Shown: positions 18,821 to 29,480, numbered from the stretch's first letter. The stretch: DNA of 64,000 bases from Rhodococcus coprophilus NBRC 100603 (GCF_001895045.1 NZ_BDAM01000001.1:895486-959485), one strand, 5' to 3'. Translations and numbers: made by a program. Notes: generated from the letters alone by a model not told the origin.

Positions 18821-19609
18821 GTGGAGTCAGCATCGAACAGCCGCCGCACCCCGCGCCGGATCGACCCGGCGCTCGAGGTTCAGACGGAACCACAGGAGCT
18901 GGTACCTCGTCGACGCCCCACCCAGGAGCGGAGCCGGCGCAAGTTCGACGCGCTGCTAGCCGCGTCCCGGGAGTTGCTGACGGAAGTCGGATTCGAATCC
19001 TTCACGTGCGAGGAAGTGGCGGCCCGCGCAGACGTCCCCATCGGCACGCTGTACCAGTTCTTCGCCAACAAGTACGTGATCGTATGCGAGCTCAACCGTC
19101 AGGACCTCGTCGGCGTCCAGGAGGAACTCGCCAAGTTCAACGGCGAGATCCCGTCGGTCGACTGGTTGCGCTTTCTCAACAGCTTCGTCGACCACATGGC
19201 GGGGTTGTGGGCCACCGATCCCTCACGGCGGGAGGTGTGGCTCGCCATGCAGTCCACACCCTCCACCCGGGCCACCGGCGCGATCCACGAGCGGGAATTC
19301 GCCGAGCAGGTCGCGCGGATGCTCGCACCCCTCACTCCCGACACTCCCCGCCCGCGCCGCAAACTCATGGCCGAGGTGCTCGTCCACGTCGTGTACTCGA
19401 TGCTGAACTTCTCCGTACAGGACGACCAGACGCACGCCGAGGCGGTGGCCGAACTCAAACGCATCATGGTCGCGTATCTGCAAGTGGCCGAGCGTGATTC
19501 ACGAACCCAAGCGGCGAAGCGCAAACGACGTGAGGAGTCCGAACGCTCCCGGGAAGCCCAGCACGCCGGCGCGCACCGCGCCGAGCCCACCTCTCCCCGG
19601 CAACCCTGA
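18821..19609 (+). CDS. TetR-family regulator next to acpS-fas (FasR candidate)
   Basis: A 262-residue TetR protein. An Arg-rich N-terminus (RRRPTQERSRRKFDALL) leads into the helix-turn-helix TCEEVAARADVPIGTLYQFF. The tail (about 40 residues) is highly charged and may be disordered. It sits between the M20 peptidase and acpS-fas and converges with acpS (11-nt gap). In C. glutamicum, as I recall it, the fatty acid repressor FasR lies between bcp and acpS, so this may be the counterpart; mycobacterial FasR (Rv3208) is a different protein. The GTG start is leaderless-type. Confidence 0.8.
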   Translation: MESASNSRRTPRRIDPALEVQTEPQELVPRRRPTQERSRRKFDALLAASRELLTEVGFESFTCEEVAARADVPIGTLYQFFANKYVIVCELNRQDLVGVQEELAKFNGEIPSVDWLRFLNSFVDHMAGLWATDPSRREVWLAMQSTPSTRATGAIHEREFAEQVARMLAPLTPDTPRPRRKLMAEVLVHVVYSMLNFSVQDDQTHAEAVAELKRIMVAYLQVAERDSRTQAAKRKRREESERSREAQHAGAHRAEPTSPRQP

Positions 19610-19620
19610 CCCGCAACCCC

Positions 19621-20028
19621 TCACAGCTTGTCGCCGTCCACCGAATCGAGCACCACGAACGCGCCGGCCATGTCGCCGTCATGGGTCAGCGACACGTGGA
19701 TCCGCATTCCCCCCAGGTGCTCTGCCACCTCCCGGTGCAAGCGGATGCTCGGCCGGCCCCAGGCATCGGAGATCACTTCGATCTGCTGATGGATGGTCTC
19801 GGGCAGGACCGGCGGGCGGCCGAACAGTGCGGCCGACCACGCCTTGATCACCGCTTCTTTCGCCGCCCACCGGGCCGCGAAATGCCGGGCCGGATCGGAG
19901 CTGCGGGTATTCGCATCACGGCGCTCCCCCGGTGTGAAGTTCGCCAGCATCGTCGTGCCGCAACGGCCCAACTGCTCAGCGAACTCGGGAACCGACACGA
20001 GGTCGAACCCGATACCCGCAACTCCCAT
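19621..20028 (-). CDS. acpS: holo-[acyl-carrier-protein] synthase
   Basis: A 135-residue phosphopantetheinyl transferase that converts the ACP domain of FAS-I to its active form, using CoA. The magnesium-binding Asp is in GFDLVSVPEF and the WAAKEAVIKAW motif carries the catalytic Glu and Lys. Its start is 32 nt after the fas stop, so fas and acpS are one operon, as in M. tuberculosis (Rv2524c-Rv2523c). That coupling makes sense because this FAS-I has no built-in transferase domain. Confidence 0.95.
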   Translation of the reverse strand: MGVAGIGFDLVSVPEFAEQLGRCGTTMLANFTPGERRDANTRSSDPARHFAARWAAKEAVIKAWSAALFGRPPVLPETIHQQIEVISDAWGRPSIRLHREVAEHLGGMRIHVSLTHDGDMAGAFVVLDSVDGDKL

Positions 20029-20060
20029 CCTGCTGTACCCGTCCCTTCGGTTGCGTGACG

Positions 20061-23000
20061 CTACTTGCAGCCGGGCAGGCCCGAGCGGTACACGTCGTCG
20101 TCGCCGAGTCGTGCATCCGCGTCGAGCAGCACGTCCGCCTCGAGCTGCCGGGCAGCGGCTGCCGGCACCGCGTCGCCACCGAACCGGCGATCGGCCGGCC
20201 GCTGGTACAGGGCTGCGCCGCCCGTCATGGCCGCGGCCAGACGCCGCTTACCCGTGACGGTCCGGGCTGCCGCCGCGGTCCGGTACTCCTCACGCCGATC
20301 CGCGGGGATCGCCTCGACGAACGCCTGCGGATGCACCACCGCGATCAGCCCGGATACGTGACCGAACCCGAGGCTGGTCAGCAGTCCGGCCTTGAGCGCG
20401 TACTGCTCGCCGAAACGCAGCGGGGTGCGTGCCCACACGAGGTGCTCGAACTCCGCCATCTTGTCGTCCACGCAGTCCAGGCTGCGATTCGGAGGAACGA
20501 CACCCTGGCTCAGCACCTGGCACAGCCCGACGAGCTGGAACGCTGCCGCACCACCCTTCGCGTGTCCGGTCAGCGACTTCTGCGACACCACGAACATCGG
20601 ATTGCCGTCGCTGCGGCCGAGTGCCGCGGCGAGCCGCTCGTGCAGTTCCGCCTCGTTCGGATCGTTCGCAGCCGTCGACGTGTCGTGCTTGGAGATGACG
20701 GCGATGTCGTCGGCGGTCACGCCGAGCTTGCGCAGTTCCTTGGCCAATCCCGATTCCAGGCCACCGCGACCTGCGCCGAGCGCGCCGATTCCCGGAGCCG
20801 GGATCGAGGTGTGCACGCCGTCGGCGAACGAACCGGCCCACGCGACCACACCGAGTACGGGCAGCCCCATTTCGAGTGCGACATCACCGGAGGCGAGCAG
20901 AACGGTGCCGCCGCCGGCCGACTCGACGAACCCACCGCGACGACGGTCGTTGGCCCGCGAGAAGCGACGGTCGTCGATGCCCTTCGCACGCATGTCGTCC
21001 GACTTCGCGGTCGCCGACATGTCGCCGAAGCCGATGATCCCCTCGATACCGAGGTCGTCGAAGCCACCCGCGACCACCAGCTTCGCCTTGCCCAGCTTGA
21101 TCTTGTCGACACCCTCCTCGACGGACACCGCGGCAGTCGCACAGGCGGCGACCGGGTGCACCATCGCGCCGTACCCGCCAACATAGGACTGCACGACGTG
21201 CGCGGCGATGACGTTCGGCAGGGCTTCCTGCAGGATGTCGTTCGCGCGGGACTCCCCGAGCAGCGTGTCGATGTAGAGCGAGCGCATCGACGTCATGCCG
21301 CCCATACCGGTTCCCTGCGTGTTGGCGACCAGCGAGGGATGCACCCACCGGAGCAGCTCCGACGGGGTGAAACCGCCGGTCAGGAACGCGTCGACCGTCG
21401 TGACGATGTTCCACAGACCCACCCGGTCCACCGAGTCCGCCATGTCGGCGGGGATGCCCCACTTGGTGACGTCGAAGCCGGTGGGGATCTGACCGCCGAC
21501 CGTACGGGTCAGCTTCGCCTTCCGCGGCACCCGGATCTCGGTTCCGGCCTTGCGGGTGACCGTCCAGTCCCCCGACTCGGAATCCACCGAGGCGGTCGTG
21601 TTCTCCGGATCGGAATCGACGAAGGCGCGAGCCTCCGCTTCGGAGCCCACGACGAAGGAGAGATCCTTGTCGAGGAACACCGAGGTCAGCAACGGTGCGG
21701 TGTTGTCGGTCATCGCGCCGTCGTCGGCGTAGCGCCGGATACCGGAGCGTTCGACGACGGTGTCGTGATAGCGGTCGGCGATCTCCGATTCCGGAACCAG
21801 CTCGCCGGTTTCGGCGTCGTAGAAGCCGGGCTCGGGTTCGTTCTCCCACACGACGAGGCCGGTGACCCACGCCAGTTCGAGTACGCCGGCTGCCGACAGT
21901 TCCTCGTCGACCTCCATCTCGAAGCGGGTGCGTGCCGAACCGTACGGGCCGAGCTCACCGGCACCGACGATGACGACCATGTCGGCAGGGTCGATGTCGA
22001 GCGCGGCCCACTCGGGGGTGGGGACGTCCTCGGCGCGCGGCGCTGCGGGCAGAGCCGCGATCGTCGCGTCCCGGTCCTCGTCCGCGTCGTCGGAGGCGTC
22101 GGCCGCTGCGTCCTGCGCCTGCTTGGCGAGTGCCGGCAGATCGAGATCAGCCTCGGCGAGCCCACCGGTGAGGTCGGCGACGAGCGGTGCCTCCTGAGCG
22201 AGCCTCTTGGCCTCCGGTCCGACGAGCTTGCAGAGCTCAGCGGCCATCTCCGTCGGCGACCACGTGCGCACACCCGCGGCCTCGACCGCCTCGACCAGCG
22301 GGTCGTTACCGCCCATCAGGCCCGTCCCACGAACCCAGCCGATGAGGGCGTGGGCCAGGGTGACGCGCTCGGCCCAGGTGCGCTCGGCGCTCCAGCGAGT
22401 GACGATCGCATCCAGCGCCGCCTTCGACTCGCCGTAGGCGCCGTCGCCGCCGAACATGCCGCGATTCGGAGAGCCCGGAAGCACGACGTGCAGATGCGTG
22501 TCGACATCGGTGTCGGATCCGATGGCGGACAGTCCGGCGATCAACCGCTCGACCGACCACAGCAGGACCCGCATCTCCATTTCGGCACGCGCTCCGGCGT
22601 CGGCGAGCGACCCGGCGACGCGCGGTGCGGCGAACGGGAACAGCAGCGTCGGGGTGAGGGCGTCCTTGATCAGCTTCTTGGCGCCGCCCGCGTTCTCGAC
22701 GGTTTCGGTGCCGATCCATTCGATGAGAGCGTCGACGTCGGAGTACGACGCCATGTTCGCGGGCACCACCCACAGGGCGGCACCGGTACGGGCGTGCCGG
22801 GCGTAGAGGTCCTTGTAGAACCCGAGCCGGGACGAGTCGAGGCGGGAGGTCGTGACGATCACCGTCGCGCCTCCGGCGAGAAGCTGTGCGGCGACGGCGG
22901 CACCGATACCGCCCTTGCTCGCTCCGGTGACGACCGCGACCTCGTCGCCGTACTCGGCATCCACCGTCTCCTGGGCGGCCGCAGCGATGCGGCCGTACGT

Positions 23001-26000
23001 CTCGGCCAGGACCACGCGACCGGCTTCGATGGCCTTGGCTCGCCAGAACGTAGCGTGCGCAGCGACCGTCCTGCCCGATGCCGCGAAGCGCTCGACGTCG
23101 ATCGGGTCGCCGAGCCAGATGCGGGCGAGATCCTCGCGTGCCGTGGCCCAGCGGTCGTCGATCAGTACAGCCTTACGTGTGTCGAACGCGGGCGCGACCT
23201 GTCGCGGCCAGTCCGAACCGAGCTCGGCGGAGACCAGCTCCACGAGCTCGTCGTCGGCCTTGTCCGCAAGTCCGTCCACGTGCTCGGTGAGACCGAGCTG
23301 GCCGAGTACCAGTCGAGCGGCGTTCGCCAGGACTCCGTCGCGACCGGTGATCTGCTCGGTGAACTCGCCGAGCGCCGCAGCGTCGACCGTGCCACCGCCA
23401 CCGCCGCCGGCGGACGGAAGCGTGACCGAGACGCCACGTCGCGACCCGACGGACTGAACCGCGGCGTCGATCAGCGCGTCGACGGCACCGGTGTCGGCGA
23501 GCGCACCCTGCGCCAGCCCACCGAGGTCCCCGCCCCGAACGGACGTTCCGTCACGGCTGCCGAGTGCGACCTCCGCAGTCACGTGCTGGGTCCAGCCTTC
23601 CCCGAGGCCCCACACCTTCGTGACGCGATCGGCGACGTATCCCGGACGTTTGCCCGACGGCCCGAAGACCTTCCGCAGATGATCGTTGATCGAATCGGAC
23701 AGCACGGGCCCGAACGGACGGTACGTGCGGGCAAGCCGGTCCACTGTCCCGGCGAGTGCGCCCATGTCCGCGTCGGCGGCACCGTCGATGGCGCCGAGCG
23801 AGAGCTCCGATCCGAGGTCGACGAGCAACTGATTGCGACGCGAGGACACACCGTCGCACAGCGCCTCGATCGTGTCGGCGGGACCGATCTGATCGGGACG
23901 CAGCTTCGTCCACAGTGCGATGAGCACCCGGGTAGCGTCGGCAGCGCTGAATGCGATGTCGTCGGGCCGTGGGCCACCCGCCGGAGCCGCCGGGGCTGCC
24001 GGGGCTGCCGGCGCCGCAGCGGTGGTGGGCGCCTCGGAGACGACGGGTTCGTCGTCCTCGACCGGCGCCGGATCGACATCGGTGGAGTACACGACCGACG
24101 CCTCCCGCTCGATGTTGAGCACCTCGACGGGTTCGCCGAAGCGGCCCGGCAGCTTGAGCGTCTGCGACGCGAGATTCGCGACGGTCGGGACCGCGCCGAG
24201 GCCGACCTCGACGAATCGCTCCACACCGAGACCACCCTCGGATTCCGGTGTGAACAGCAGATCCTGGGTTTCGATCCAGCGCACCGGCGACGCGAACTGC
24301 CATGCCAGCAGTTCCGCCAGCACGACGCGGCAGAGCTTGGACCGATCGGCCGACCAGGTGTCGAAGTCCGCGAGGACGTCGGCCAGGGGTTCGGACGGAA
24401 CCAGGTCGGCGATCTCCTGTACGAAGTCGCGACCCAGGTCGAACGGCTTCGGCACCAGGTTCGGGATGTAGCGGCCGAGGAGGATGTCCGGATCGATCTG
24501 CTCGGGCAGCAGATGCAGCAGACGCTCACGGAAATCGTCGACGCCGCCGCGCAGCACGGTCGAGTGGAACGGCACGTCGATCCCGGGAACCAGGATGAAT
24601 GCGCGTTTGCCGCCGAACTCGGCGACCTTCCGCTCGATCACCTTTTCGAGAGCATCGAGCCCCGCGACCGTGCCCGCGATCGCGTACTGCGATCCACGCA
24701 GATTGAGGTTGACGATCTCGAGGAACTCTCCGGCCTGCTCTGCGACCTCGGCGACGAACGCCTCCAGATCCTCGTCCGCGACACCGAACTGCGACGGACG
24801 GATCGCCGCCATGCGGTAGTCGGAGCGGCCCTGTGCGTCGCGCGGCACGAGAGCGTGCATCGCCGAGCCGCGCTGGAAGACCACCTCGAGTACGGCCTCG
24901 AGGGGCAGTACGCCGGCGACCGCCGCGAGGGCGTTGTATTCGCCGACCGAATGCCCGGCGAGCAGGGCATCCTCGATGAACGCTCCGGCCTCACGGAGTT
25001 CCGCGATCTGCGCGACACCGAGCGTGGCCATGGCGACCTGCGTGAACTGGGTCAGGTGCAGCACACCGTCGGGATGCTTGTGGGTGACGCCCTGGGCCTT
25101 GAGCACCGTCGGGTTGTCGCGCACGACGGCAAGGATCGAGAAGCCGAGCGCCTTGCGGGTGTGCTTGTCCGCGCGGTCCCAGATTTCGCGGGCGGCCTTG
25201 CTGCGGGCGCGGGCGTCGAGGCCCATGCCCGGTCGCTGGATGCCCTGTCCCGGGAATGCGTAGACGGTCTTGGGAGCGGCGATCCGGCCCGTGGCCACCA
25301 TGACGAGGTCGCCGTCCACCCGGCAGCCGACCTCGACGACGTCGGCGCCGCGGTCGGTAGCGATCCGGTCGACGCGGACGTCGATCTTCGCCCCTGGACG
25401 CACCATGCCCAGGAAGCGGGTGGTCCACGCGGTCAGGCGGCGGACCGGCAGCTTCGCGTCCGTTTCGGCGGCCGTGACGACCTGCTGAGCAGCGGCCGAC
25501 AGCCACATGCCGTGCACGATCGGGCTGCCGAGTCCTGCCAGGAGGGCGGCGTTGCCGGACGTGTGGATCGGGTTGTGGTCGCCCGACACCTTCGCGAACG
25601 CCGCCATGTCGGTCGGCGCGACGATCACTGCATCCCGGCGTCGGCGACGCGGAGTGTCGGTGGCGTCCTCGCTCAGAGCGCCGCCGGCGCGGACCGGATC
25701 GGCGAGTCCGGCGGTGCCGGTACGGCCGCGGATCGCGAATCGCTCGGTCAGGGTCGCGACGATGTTGCCGCCCGAACCGTCACCGCTGTCTGCGGTGATC
25801 ACGACGCGGACCTCCACGACCCGGCCGAGGTCGGTGTCGGAGACTCCCGCGACCTCTGCCTTGACCCCGAGGAACGCCGGTTCCGTGGGAAGGCCGTTCT
25901 TGACGTCGATGGCGTGGTCGAGATGAACCAGGTCGAGCATGCCCTCGATGACGGAAAGACCGTCGCCGGTGCGGGCGGCGCCGAGCGAGGCGAAGACCGC

Positions 26001-29000
26001 CGGCCAGCACGCGCCGACGAGGACGTCGGGCACACCGTTGCCGCTCGGAGTCAGGTTCCCGGGCAGGCCCGAACCCGTCACTCCGGCATGGTCGGCGATC
26101 TTTTCGGGCAGCCAGCCCAAGGTGATGCGGGCGGCGCCCTTCTTGACGGTGGGCAGTTCCTGACCGGCGGCGACACCGAGCAGCGCGGACATCGCAGCGT
26201 CCGCGTCTGCGGCGCTCACCACCGGAGCGCCACCGGTGCTCACGGAAGCCGGCACGGTGATGCGGATCTCGACGGCCTTGTCGCGGGCGAGCGGAACCCG
26301 GAGCCCGACGTGCCGGTCGTCGAGGACGGTCAGGGTGGCGCCGGTCGGTGCGTGCGACACCGCGGACTCCGATTCGGCGGTCCATTCGGAGAGATCACCG
26401 AGACGGTGGACCGGGTTACGGGTGAGACGACCCGCCCAGTGCACATCCGGTGCGGAGAGCACCGCGTCCAGCACGCCGGGCGCGAGATCGAGGTGACGGC
26501 GAGCGACGATCGCCGTCGGTTCCATACCGGCGGAGAGCAACTCGTCGACGGTGGCCTTCTCGAAACGGTCGAGCAACTCGCCGACAGGCTCGTCCACTCG
26601 CGTGATTCCCGCAACGGCGACGGTGCCGGGGATCACGCAGACCTGATCGGCGCTGTAACGCGGGTCGTGAGCCTGCCACAGCGAGTCCGAACGCCACCAG
26701 CGACGCACGTCCCGGTCGATGACGGGAACGAAGTTGACGGGCTTGCCGGGGGTCTTGCACAGCGTCACGAAGAACGGGACGTCGGCGGGGTGGAGCAGAA
26801 CCTCGTCCGCGTCGGGGTACTGAGCGGTGAGCGCGTGGAGCGCCGCGTGAGGCTGCTCGAGCGTCGCGTCGTCGGCGAACAAGGTCGGGATGGGCCCACG
26901 GTCGACCGGGTGCAGGCGAGCTTCGGCGCGCTGCAGCATCTCCCGGAAGCGCTCACGCCACGTCACATCGGTCCACAGGCTCGTGTGCGCTGCGGAAACG
27001 GCGTCGGCCAGGTCCGTGCCGCAATCGAAGTCGGCCACGGCGTCGGTGCCGACGGCAAGCTCGAGGTAGCGGCGGAGCCACTGCAGGTAGGTCATCGAGC
27101 CGAGGTCACCGAAGTACGGCTTGGCCGTGACGTCGAGAGCGGCAATGATCTCGGCGCGACGCGCCGCCACGGCCTCGCCGTCACCGGCGACCTCGTCCAG
27201 GAGCCGGCCCGTGCGCGAAGCCGCGTTGTCGATTTCGTGGATGTCGGCGCCGAGTTGACTACGGCCCGATGCCATGCCGCCGGAAGCGGTGCCCGCACCG
27301 ACCCAGTCGGGGGTGCCGGGTGTGTCGACGAGCAACTGCTTGACTGCCGGTGCGGTGGTGGCTTCGAGCGTGGCCATCGCCGCGGTGCCGACGAGAATGC
27401 CGTCGAGGGGCATCGCGGGGAAACCGTGCACCGTGGACCAGCGGCCGGTCAGGTAATCGGCAGCTTTCTCGGGCGTGCCGATCCCGCCGCCGACACACAG
27501 CACTAGGTTGGGGCGGGTGCGTAGCTCGGCGTAGGTGTCGAGCAGCAGGTCGTCGAGGTCCTCCCACGAATGGTGGCCGCCTGCGCGCCCGCCTTCGATG
27601 TGGACGATGACCGGGAAGTTCGGAACTTCGTTCGCGATCCGGATCACCGAACGGATCTGTGCGACGGTGCCCGGCTTGAAGGCGATGTGCTCGATTCCGG
27701 CGTCGCGCAGGTCGGAGATGATCTGGACCGCGTCGTCGAGTTCCGGGATGCCGGCGGTCACCACGACACCGTCGAACGGCGCACCGGCCGCACGGGCCTT
27801 CGGCACCAGGCGCTTACCGCCCACATGCAGCTTCCACAGGTACGGGTCGAGGAACATCGAGTTGAACTGGGCTGCGCGACCCGGTTCGAGCAGCTTCTGC
27901 AAGCCGGCGACGTTGTCGGCGAAGATCTGCTCGGTGACCTGTCCGCCGCCCGCGAGTTCGGCCCAGTGGCCGGCATTGGCTGCGGCCGCGACGATCTGCG
28001 GGTCGACGGTCGTCGGCGTCATGCCCGCGAGCAGGATCGGCGAGCGGCCGGTCAGGCGAGTGAAAGAGGTCTCCACACCGACGCGCCCGTCCGGCAGCAC
28101 GACCGGGGTGGGTGCGAATTCGGTCCATGCGCGGGGCACCTCGGGCTCCGCGCCGGGGGTGAGCAGATTGCGCTGACCGCCACGGGTAGACGCCGGAACG
28201 ATGCCGACGCCCCGGCCGCGCAGGCCCGAGGCGGTCATACGGGTGAGGAGTTCTCCGGGGCCAAGGTCGAGGATCCACGACGCACCGGACTCGAGTGCAT
28301 CGTCGACCTCCCGGACCCAGTCGACGGGTCGCACGAGAATCGCTTCGGCAAGGGCCCGGGCGAGTTCCGCGTCGAGGTCGCACCGGGCAGCCCAGTCGGC
28401 AACCTGCTCGACGGCATCGGCGAAGGCGGGGTGGTGGAATCCCACCTCGGCCGACACCGATTCGAAGGTCGGTGAGAAGACCGCGCCGCCACGCTGTTTC
28501 GACTCGCGCTCGCGGGTCTCGGCGTCGGAGATCTGCTCGCAGCGCTGCTGCACGCGCTCGAGCGCCGCCGGCGGACCGGACAACACGACGCGACGTCGTG
28601 CATTACGGATAGCGACGACCGCGCTGACGGCGGGATCCTTGCCGTCGAACAACTCGGCGACGACGGCGCCGAGGCGTTCCGGGTCGGCACCTGCAACGGA
28701 GAGCATCGGGGACTTGCCGGCGCGCGCGAGCAGACCGCGACGTCGTCCGACAAGGGTCGCGGCAGCTCCGATGAGCTGCGCGAGCGCGAGGATCTCGGAA
28801 TCCTTGTTTCCGCGGGCCGACACGGCTTCGACTGCGAGGACTCCGGCGGAGTGACCGATCACGGCGGACGGCGCCACCTCGGTGACGTCGAGACCCTGGT
28901 TCGCCAGCGCACGCAGGGCCGCGAGCTGAGTCAGGAGCACGCCGGGGAGAGACACGGCGGCGGAAGTCAGGACTGCGGCGTCGGGTCCGGCGGGCGCGTC

Positions 29001-29339
29001 GTCCTCGTCGGCGAGTTCCTGCTCGAGGATCCACGCGACGGGGTCGAAACCGACCGGCCGCACGACGACGAGATCGGCGGCGACGGGACCGAGGTGCGTG
29101 GCGGCGGCGTTGACCAGTTCGGTCAGCTCGGGTTCGAGGCCGTTGTCCCGGGTGAGTTCACCGAGCGAGTCGAGCCAGGGTGCGCCCTGACCGCCGAATG
29201 CGACGGCGTAGGGCTCACCGGCGAGGAACCTGTCCACGAGTGCCGACCGGGAAGCGGTGGCCGCTCCCTGTTCGCCGGTGCGTCGTGAGGCCTTCGAGTT
29301 CCGTCCGTTGTCACCTGGTGTGGTCTCGTCGATCGTCAC
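20061..29339 (-). CDS. fas: type I fatty acid synthase, single chain
   Basis: A 3,092-residue FAS-I making long acyl-CoAs for phospholipids and as mycolate precursors. From the N-terminus the domains are: acetyltransferase (GHSAGVLAVE near 160), enoyl reductase (GGGIGTPEKAADYL near 615), MaoC-like dehydratase (SGDHNPIH near 1255), malonyl/palmitoyl transferase (AGHSVGEYNALAA near 1460), an Ala/Pro linker (AAPAAPAAPA), ACP (GVSSRRNQLLVDLGSELSL near 1835), ketoreductase (TGASKGGIG near 2140) and ketosynthase (Cys in ACATAAVSVEEG near 2730, His in KHDTSTAAND near 2885). The GTG start at 29339 follows AGGAGAGG; MtFAS-I is of similar length (3,069). Neighbouring acpS activates it. The reverse strand carries a very long open frame in the same interval, which is a codon-bias artefact. 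Confidence 0.97.
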   Translation of the reverse strand: MTIDETTPGDNGRNSKASRRTGEQGAATASRSALVDRFLAGEPYAVAFGGQGAPWLDSLGELTRDNGLEPELTELVNAAATHLGPVAADLVVVRPVGFDPVAWILEQELADEDDAPAGPDAAVLTSAAVSLPGVLLTQLAALRALANQGLDVTEVAPSAVIGHSAGVLAVEAVSARGNKDSEILALAQLIGAAATLVGRRRGLLARAGKSPMLSVAGADPERLGAVVAELFDGKDPAVSAVVAIRNARRRVVLSGPPAALERVQQRCEQISDAETRERESKQRGGAVFSPTFESVSAEVGFHHPAFADAVEQVADWAARCDLDAELARALAEAILVRPVDWVREVDDALESGASWILDLGPGELLTRMTASGLRGRGVGIVPASTRGGQRNLLTPGAEPEVPRAWTEFAPTPVVLPDGRVGVETSFTRLTGRSPILLAGMTPTTVDPQIVAAAANAGHWAELAGGGQVTEQIFADNVAGLQKLLEPGRAAQFNSMFLDPYLWKLHVGGKRLVPKARAAGAPFDGVVVTAGIPELDDAVQIISDLRDAGIEHIAFKPGTVAQIRSVIRIANEVPNFPVIVHIEGGRAGGHHSWEDLDDLLLDTYAELRTRPNLVLCVGGGIGTPEKAADYLTGRWSTVHGFPAMPLDGILVGTAAMATLEATTAPAVKQLLVDTPGTPDWVGAGTASGGMASGRSQLGADIHEIDNAASRTGRLLDEVAGDGEAVAARRAEIIAALDVTAKPYFGDLGSMTYLQWLRRYLELAVGTDAVADFDCGTDLADAVSAAHTSLWTDVTWRERFREMLQRAEARLHPVDRGPIPTLFADDATLEQPHAALHALTAQYPDADEVLLHPADVPFFVTLCKTPGKPVNFVPVIDRDVRRWWRSDSLWQAHDPRYSADQVCVIPGTVAVAGITRVDEPVGELLDRFEKATVDELLSAGMEPTAIVARRHLDLAPGVLDAVLSAPDVHWAGRLTRNPVHRLGDLSEWTAESESAVSHAPTGATLTVLDDRHVGLRVPLARDKAVEIRITVPASVSTGGAPVVSAADADAAMSALLGVAAGQELPTVKKGAARITLGWLPEKIADHAGVTGSGLPGNLTPSGNGVPDVLVGACWPAVFASLGAARTGDGLSVIEGMLDLVHLDHAIDVKNGLPTEPAFLGVKAEVAGVSDTDLGRVVEVRVVITADSGDGSGGNIVATLTERFAIRGRTGTAGLADPVRAGGALSEDATDTPRRRRRDAVIVAPTDMAAFAKVSGDHNPIHTSGNAALLAGLGSPIVHGMWLSAAAQQVVTAAETDAKLPVRRLTAWTTRFLGMVRPGAKIDVRVDRIATDRGADVVEVGCRVDGDLVMVATGRIAAPKTVYAFPGQGIQRPGMGLDARARSKAAREIWDRADKHTRKALGFSILAVVRDNPTVLKAQGVTHKHPDGVLHLTQFTQVAMATLGVAQIAELREAGAFIEDALLAGHSVGEYNALAAVAGVLPLEAVLEVVFQRGSAMHALVPRDAQGRSDYRMAAIRPSQFGVADEDLEAFVAEVAEQAGEFLEIVNLNLRGSQYAIAGTVAGLDALEKVIERKVAEFGGKRAFILVPGIDVPFHSTVLRGGVDDFRERLLHLLPEQIDPDILLGRYIPNLVPKPFDLGRDFVQEIADLVPSEPLADVLADFDTWSADRSKLCRVVLAELLAWQFASPVRWIETQDLLFTPESEGGLGVERFVEVGLGAVPTVANLASQTLKLPGRFGEPVEVLNIEREASVVYSTDVDPAPVEDDEPVVSEAPTTAAAPAAPAAPAAPAGGPRPDDIAFSAADATRVLIALWTKLRPDQIGPADTIEALCDGVSSRRNQLLVDLGSELSLGAIDGAADADMGALAGTVDRLARTYRPFGPVLSDSINDHLRKVFGPSGKRPGYVADRVTKVWGLGEGWTQHVTAEVALGSRDGTSVRGGDLGGLAQGALADTGAVDALIDAAVQSVGSRRGVSVTLPSAGGGGGGTVDAAALGEFTEQITGRDGVLANAARLVLGQLGLTEHVDGLADKADDELVELVSAELGSDWPRQVAPAFDTRKAVLIDDRWATAREDLARIWLGDPIDVERFAASGRTVAAHATFWRAKAIEAGRVVLAETYGRIAAAAQETVDAEYGDEVAVVTGASKGGIGAAVAAQLLAGGATVIVTTSRLDSSRLGFYKDLYARHARTGAALWVVPANMASYSDVDALIEWIGTETVENAGGAKKLIKDALTPTLLFPFAAPRVAGSLADAGARAEMEMRVLLWSVERLIAGLSAIGSDTDVDTHLHVVLPGSPNRGMFGGDGAYGESKAALDAIVTRWSAERTWAERVTLAHALIGWVRGTGLMGGNDPLVEAVEAAGVRTWSPTEMAAELCKLVGPEAKRLAQEAPLVADLTGGLAEADLDLPALAKQAQDAAADASDDADEDRDATIAALPAAPRAEDVPTPEWAALDIDPADMVVIVGAGELGPYGSARTRFEMEVDEELSAAGVLELAWVTGLVVWENEPEPGFYDAETGELVPESEIADRYHDTVVERSGIRRYADDGAMTDNTAPLLTSVFLDKDLSFVVGSEAEARAFVDSDPENTTASVDSESGDWTVTRKAGTEIRVPRKAKLTRTVGGQIPTGFDVTKWGIPADMADSVDRVGLWNIVTTVDAFLTGGFTPSELLRWVHPSLVANTQGTGMGGMTSMRSLYIDTLLGESRANDILQEALPNVIAAHVVQSYVGGYGAMVHPVAACATAAVSVEEGVDKIKLGKAKLVVAGGFDDLGIEGIIGFGDMSATAKSDDMRAKGIDDRRFSRANDRRRGGFVESAGGGTVLLASGDVALEMGLPVLGVVAWAGSFADGVHTSIPAPGIGALGAGRGGLESGLAKELRKLGVTADDIAVISKHDTSTAANDPNEAELHERLAAALGRSDGNPMFVVSQKSLTGHAKGGAAAFQLVGLCQVLSQGVVPPNRSLDCVDDKMAEFEHLVWARTPLRFGEQYALKAGLLTSLGFGHVSGLIAVVHPQAFVEAIPADRREEYRTAAAARTVTGKRRLAAAMTGGAALYQRPADRRFGGDAVPAAAARQLEADVLLDADARLGDDDVYRSGLPGCK

Positions 29340-29462
29340 GCGTGTTTTTCCTCTCCTGAACACCCCTGCGTCGAGGCATTTCCTGTGGTGCAGCACTGCC
29401 TGCGCGGGTTTGTCGCATGGACTCGATGTGCTCTTACGGGCACGCCCAGATTCGCACAGAAT

Positions 29463-29480
29463 CATGAGGACTTCCTCATG
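29463..29480. promoter_or_regulatory. perfect palindrome upstream of fas, candidate FasR-type operator
   Basis: CATGAGGA-CT-TCCTCATG is an 8-bp perfect inverted repeat with a 2-bp spacer, about 124 bp upstream of the fas start codon. It has the symmetry of a TetR-dimer site. The TetR protein encoded beyond acpS is the first candidate to bind it; this is inference. Confidence 0.65.

Noticed and set aside
20055..27506. Open frame of 2,483 codons on the plus strand opposite fas
   Set aside because: It is antisense to FAS-I, whose domains and motifs are unmistakable. Its translation is low-complexity Arg/Gly/Val-rich and typical of a high-GC shadow frame.
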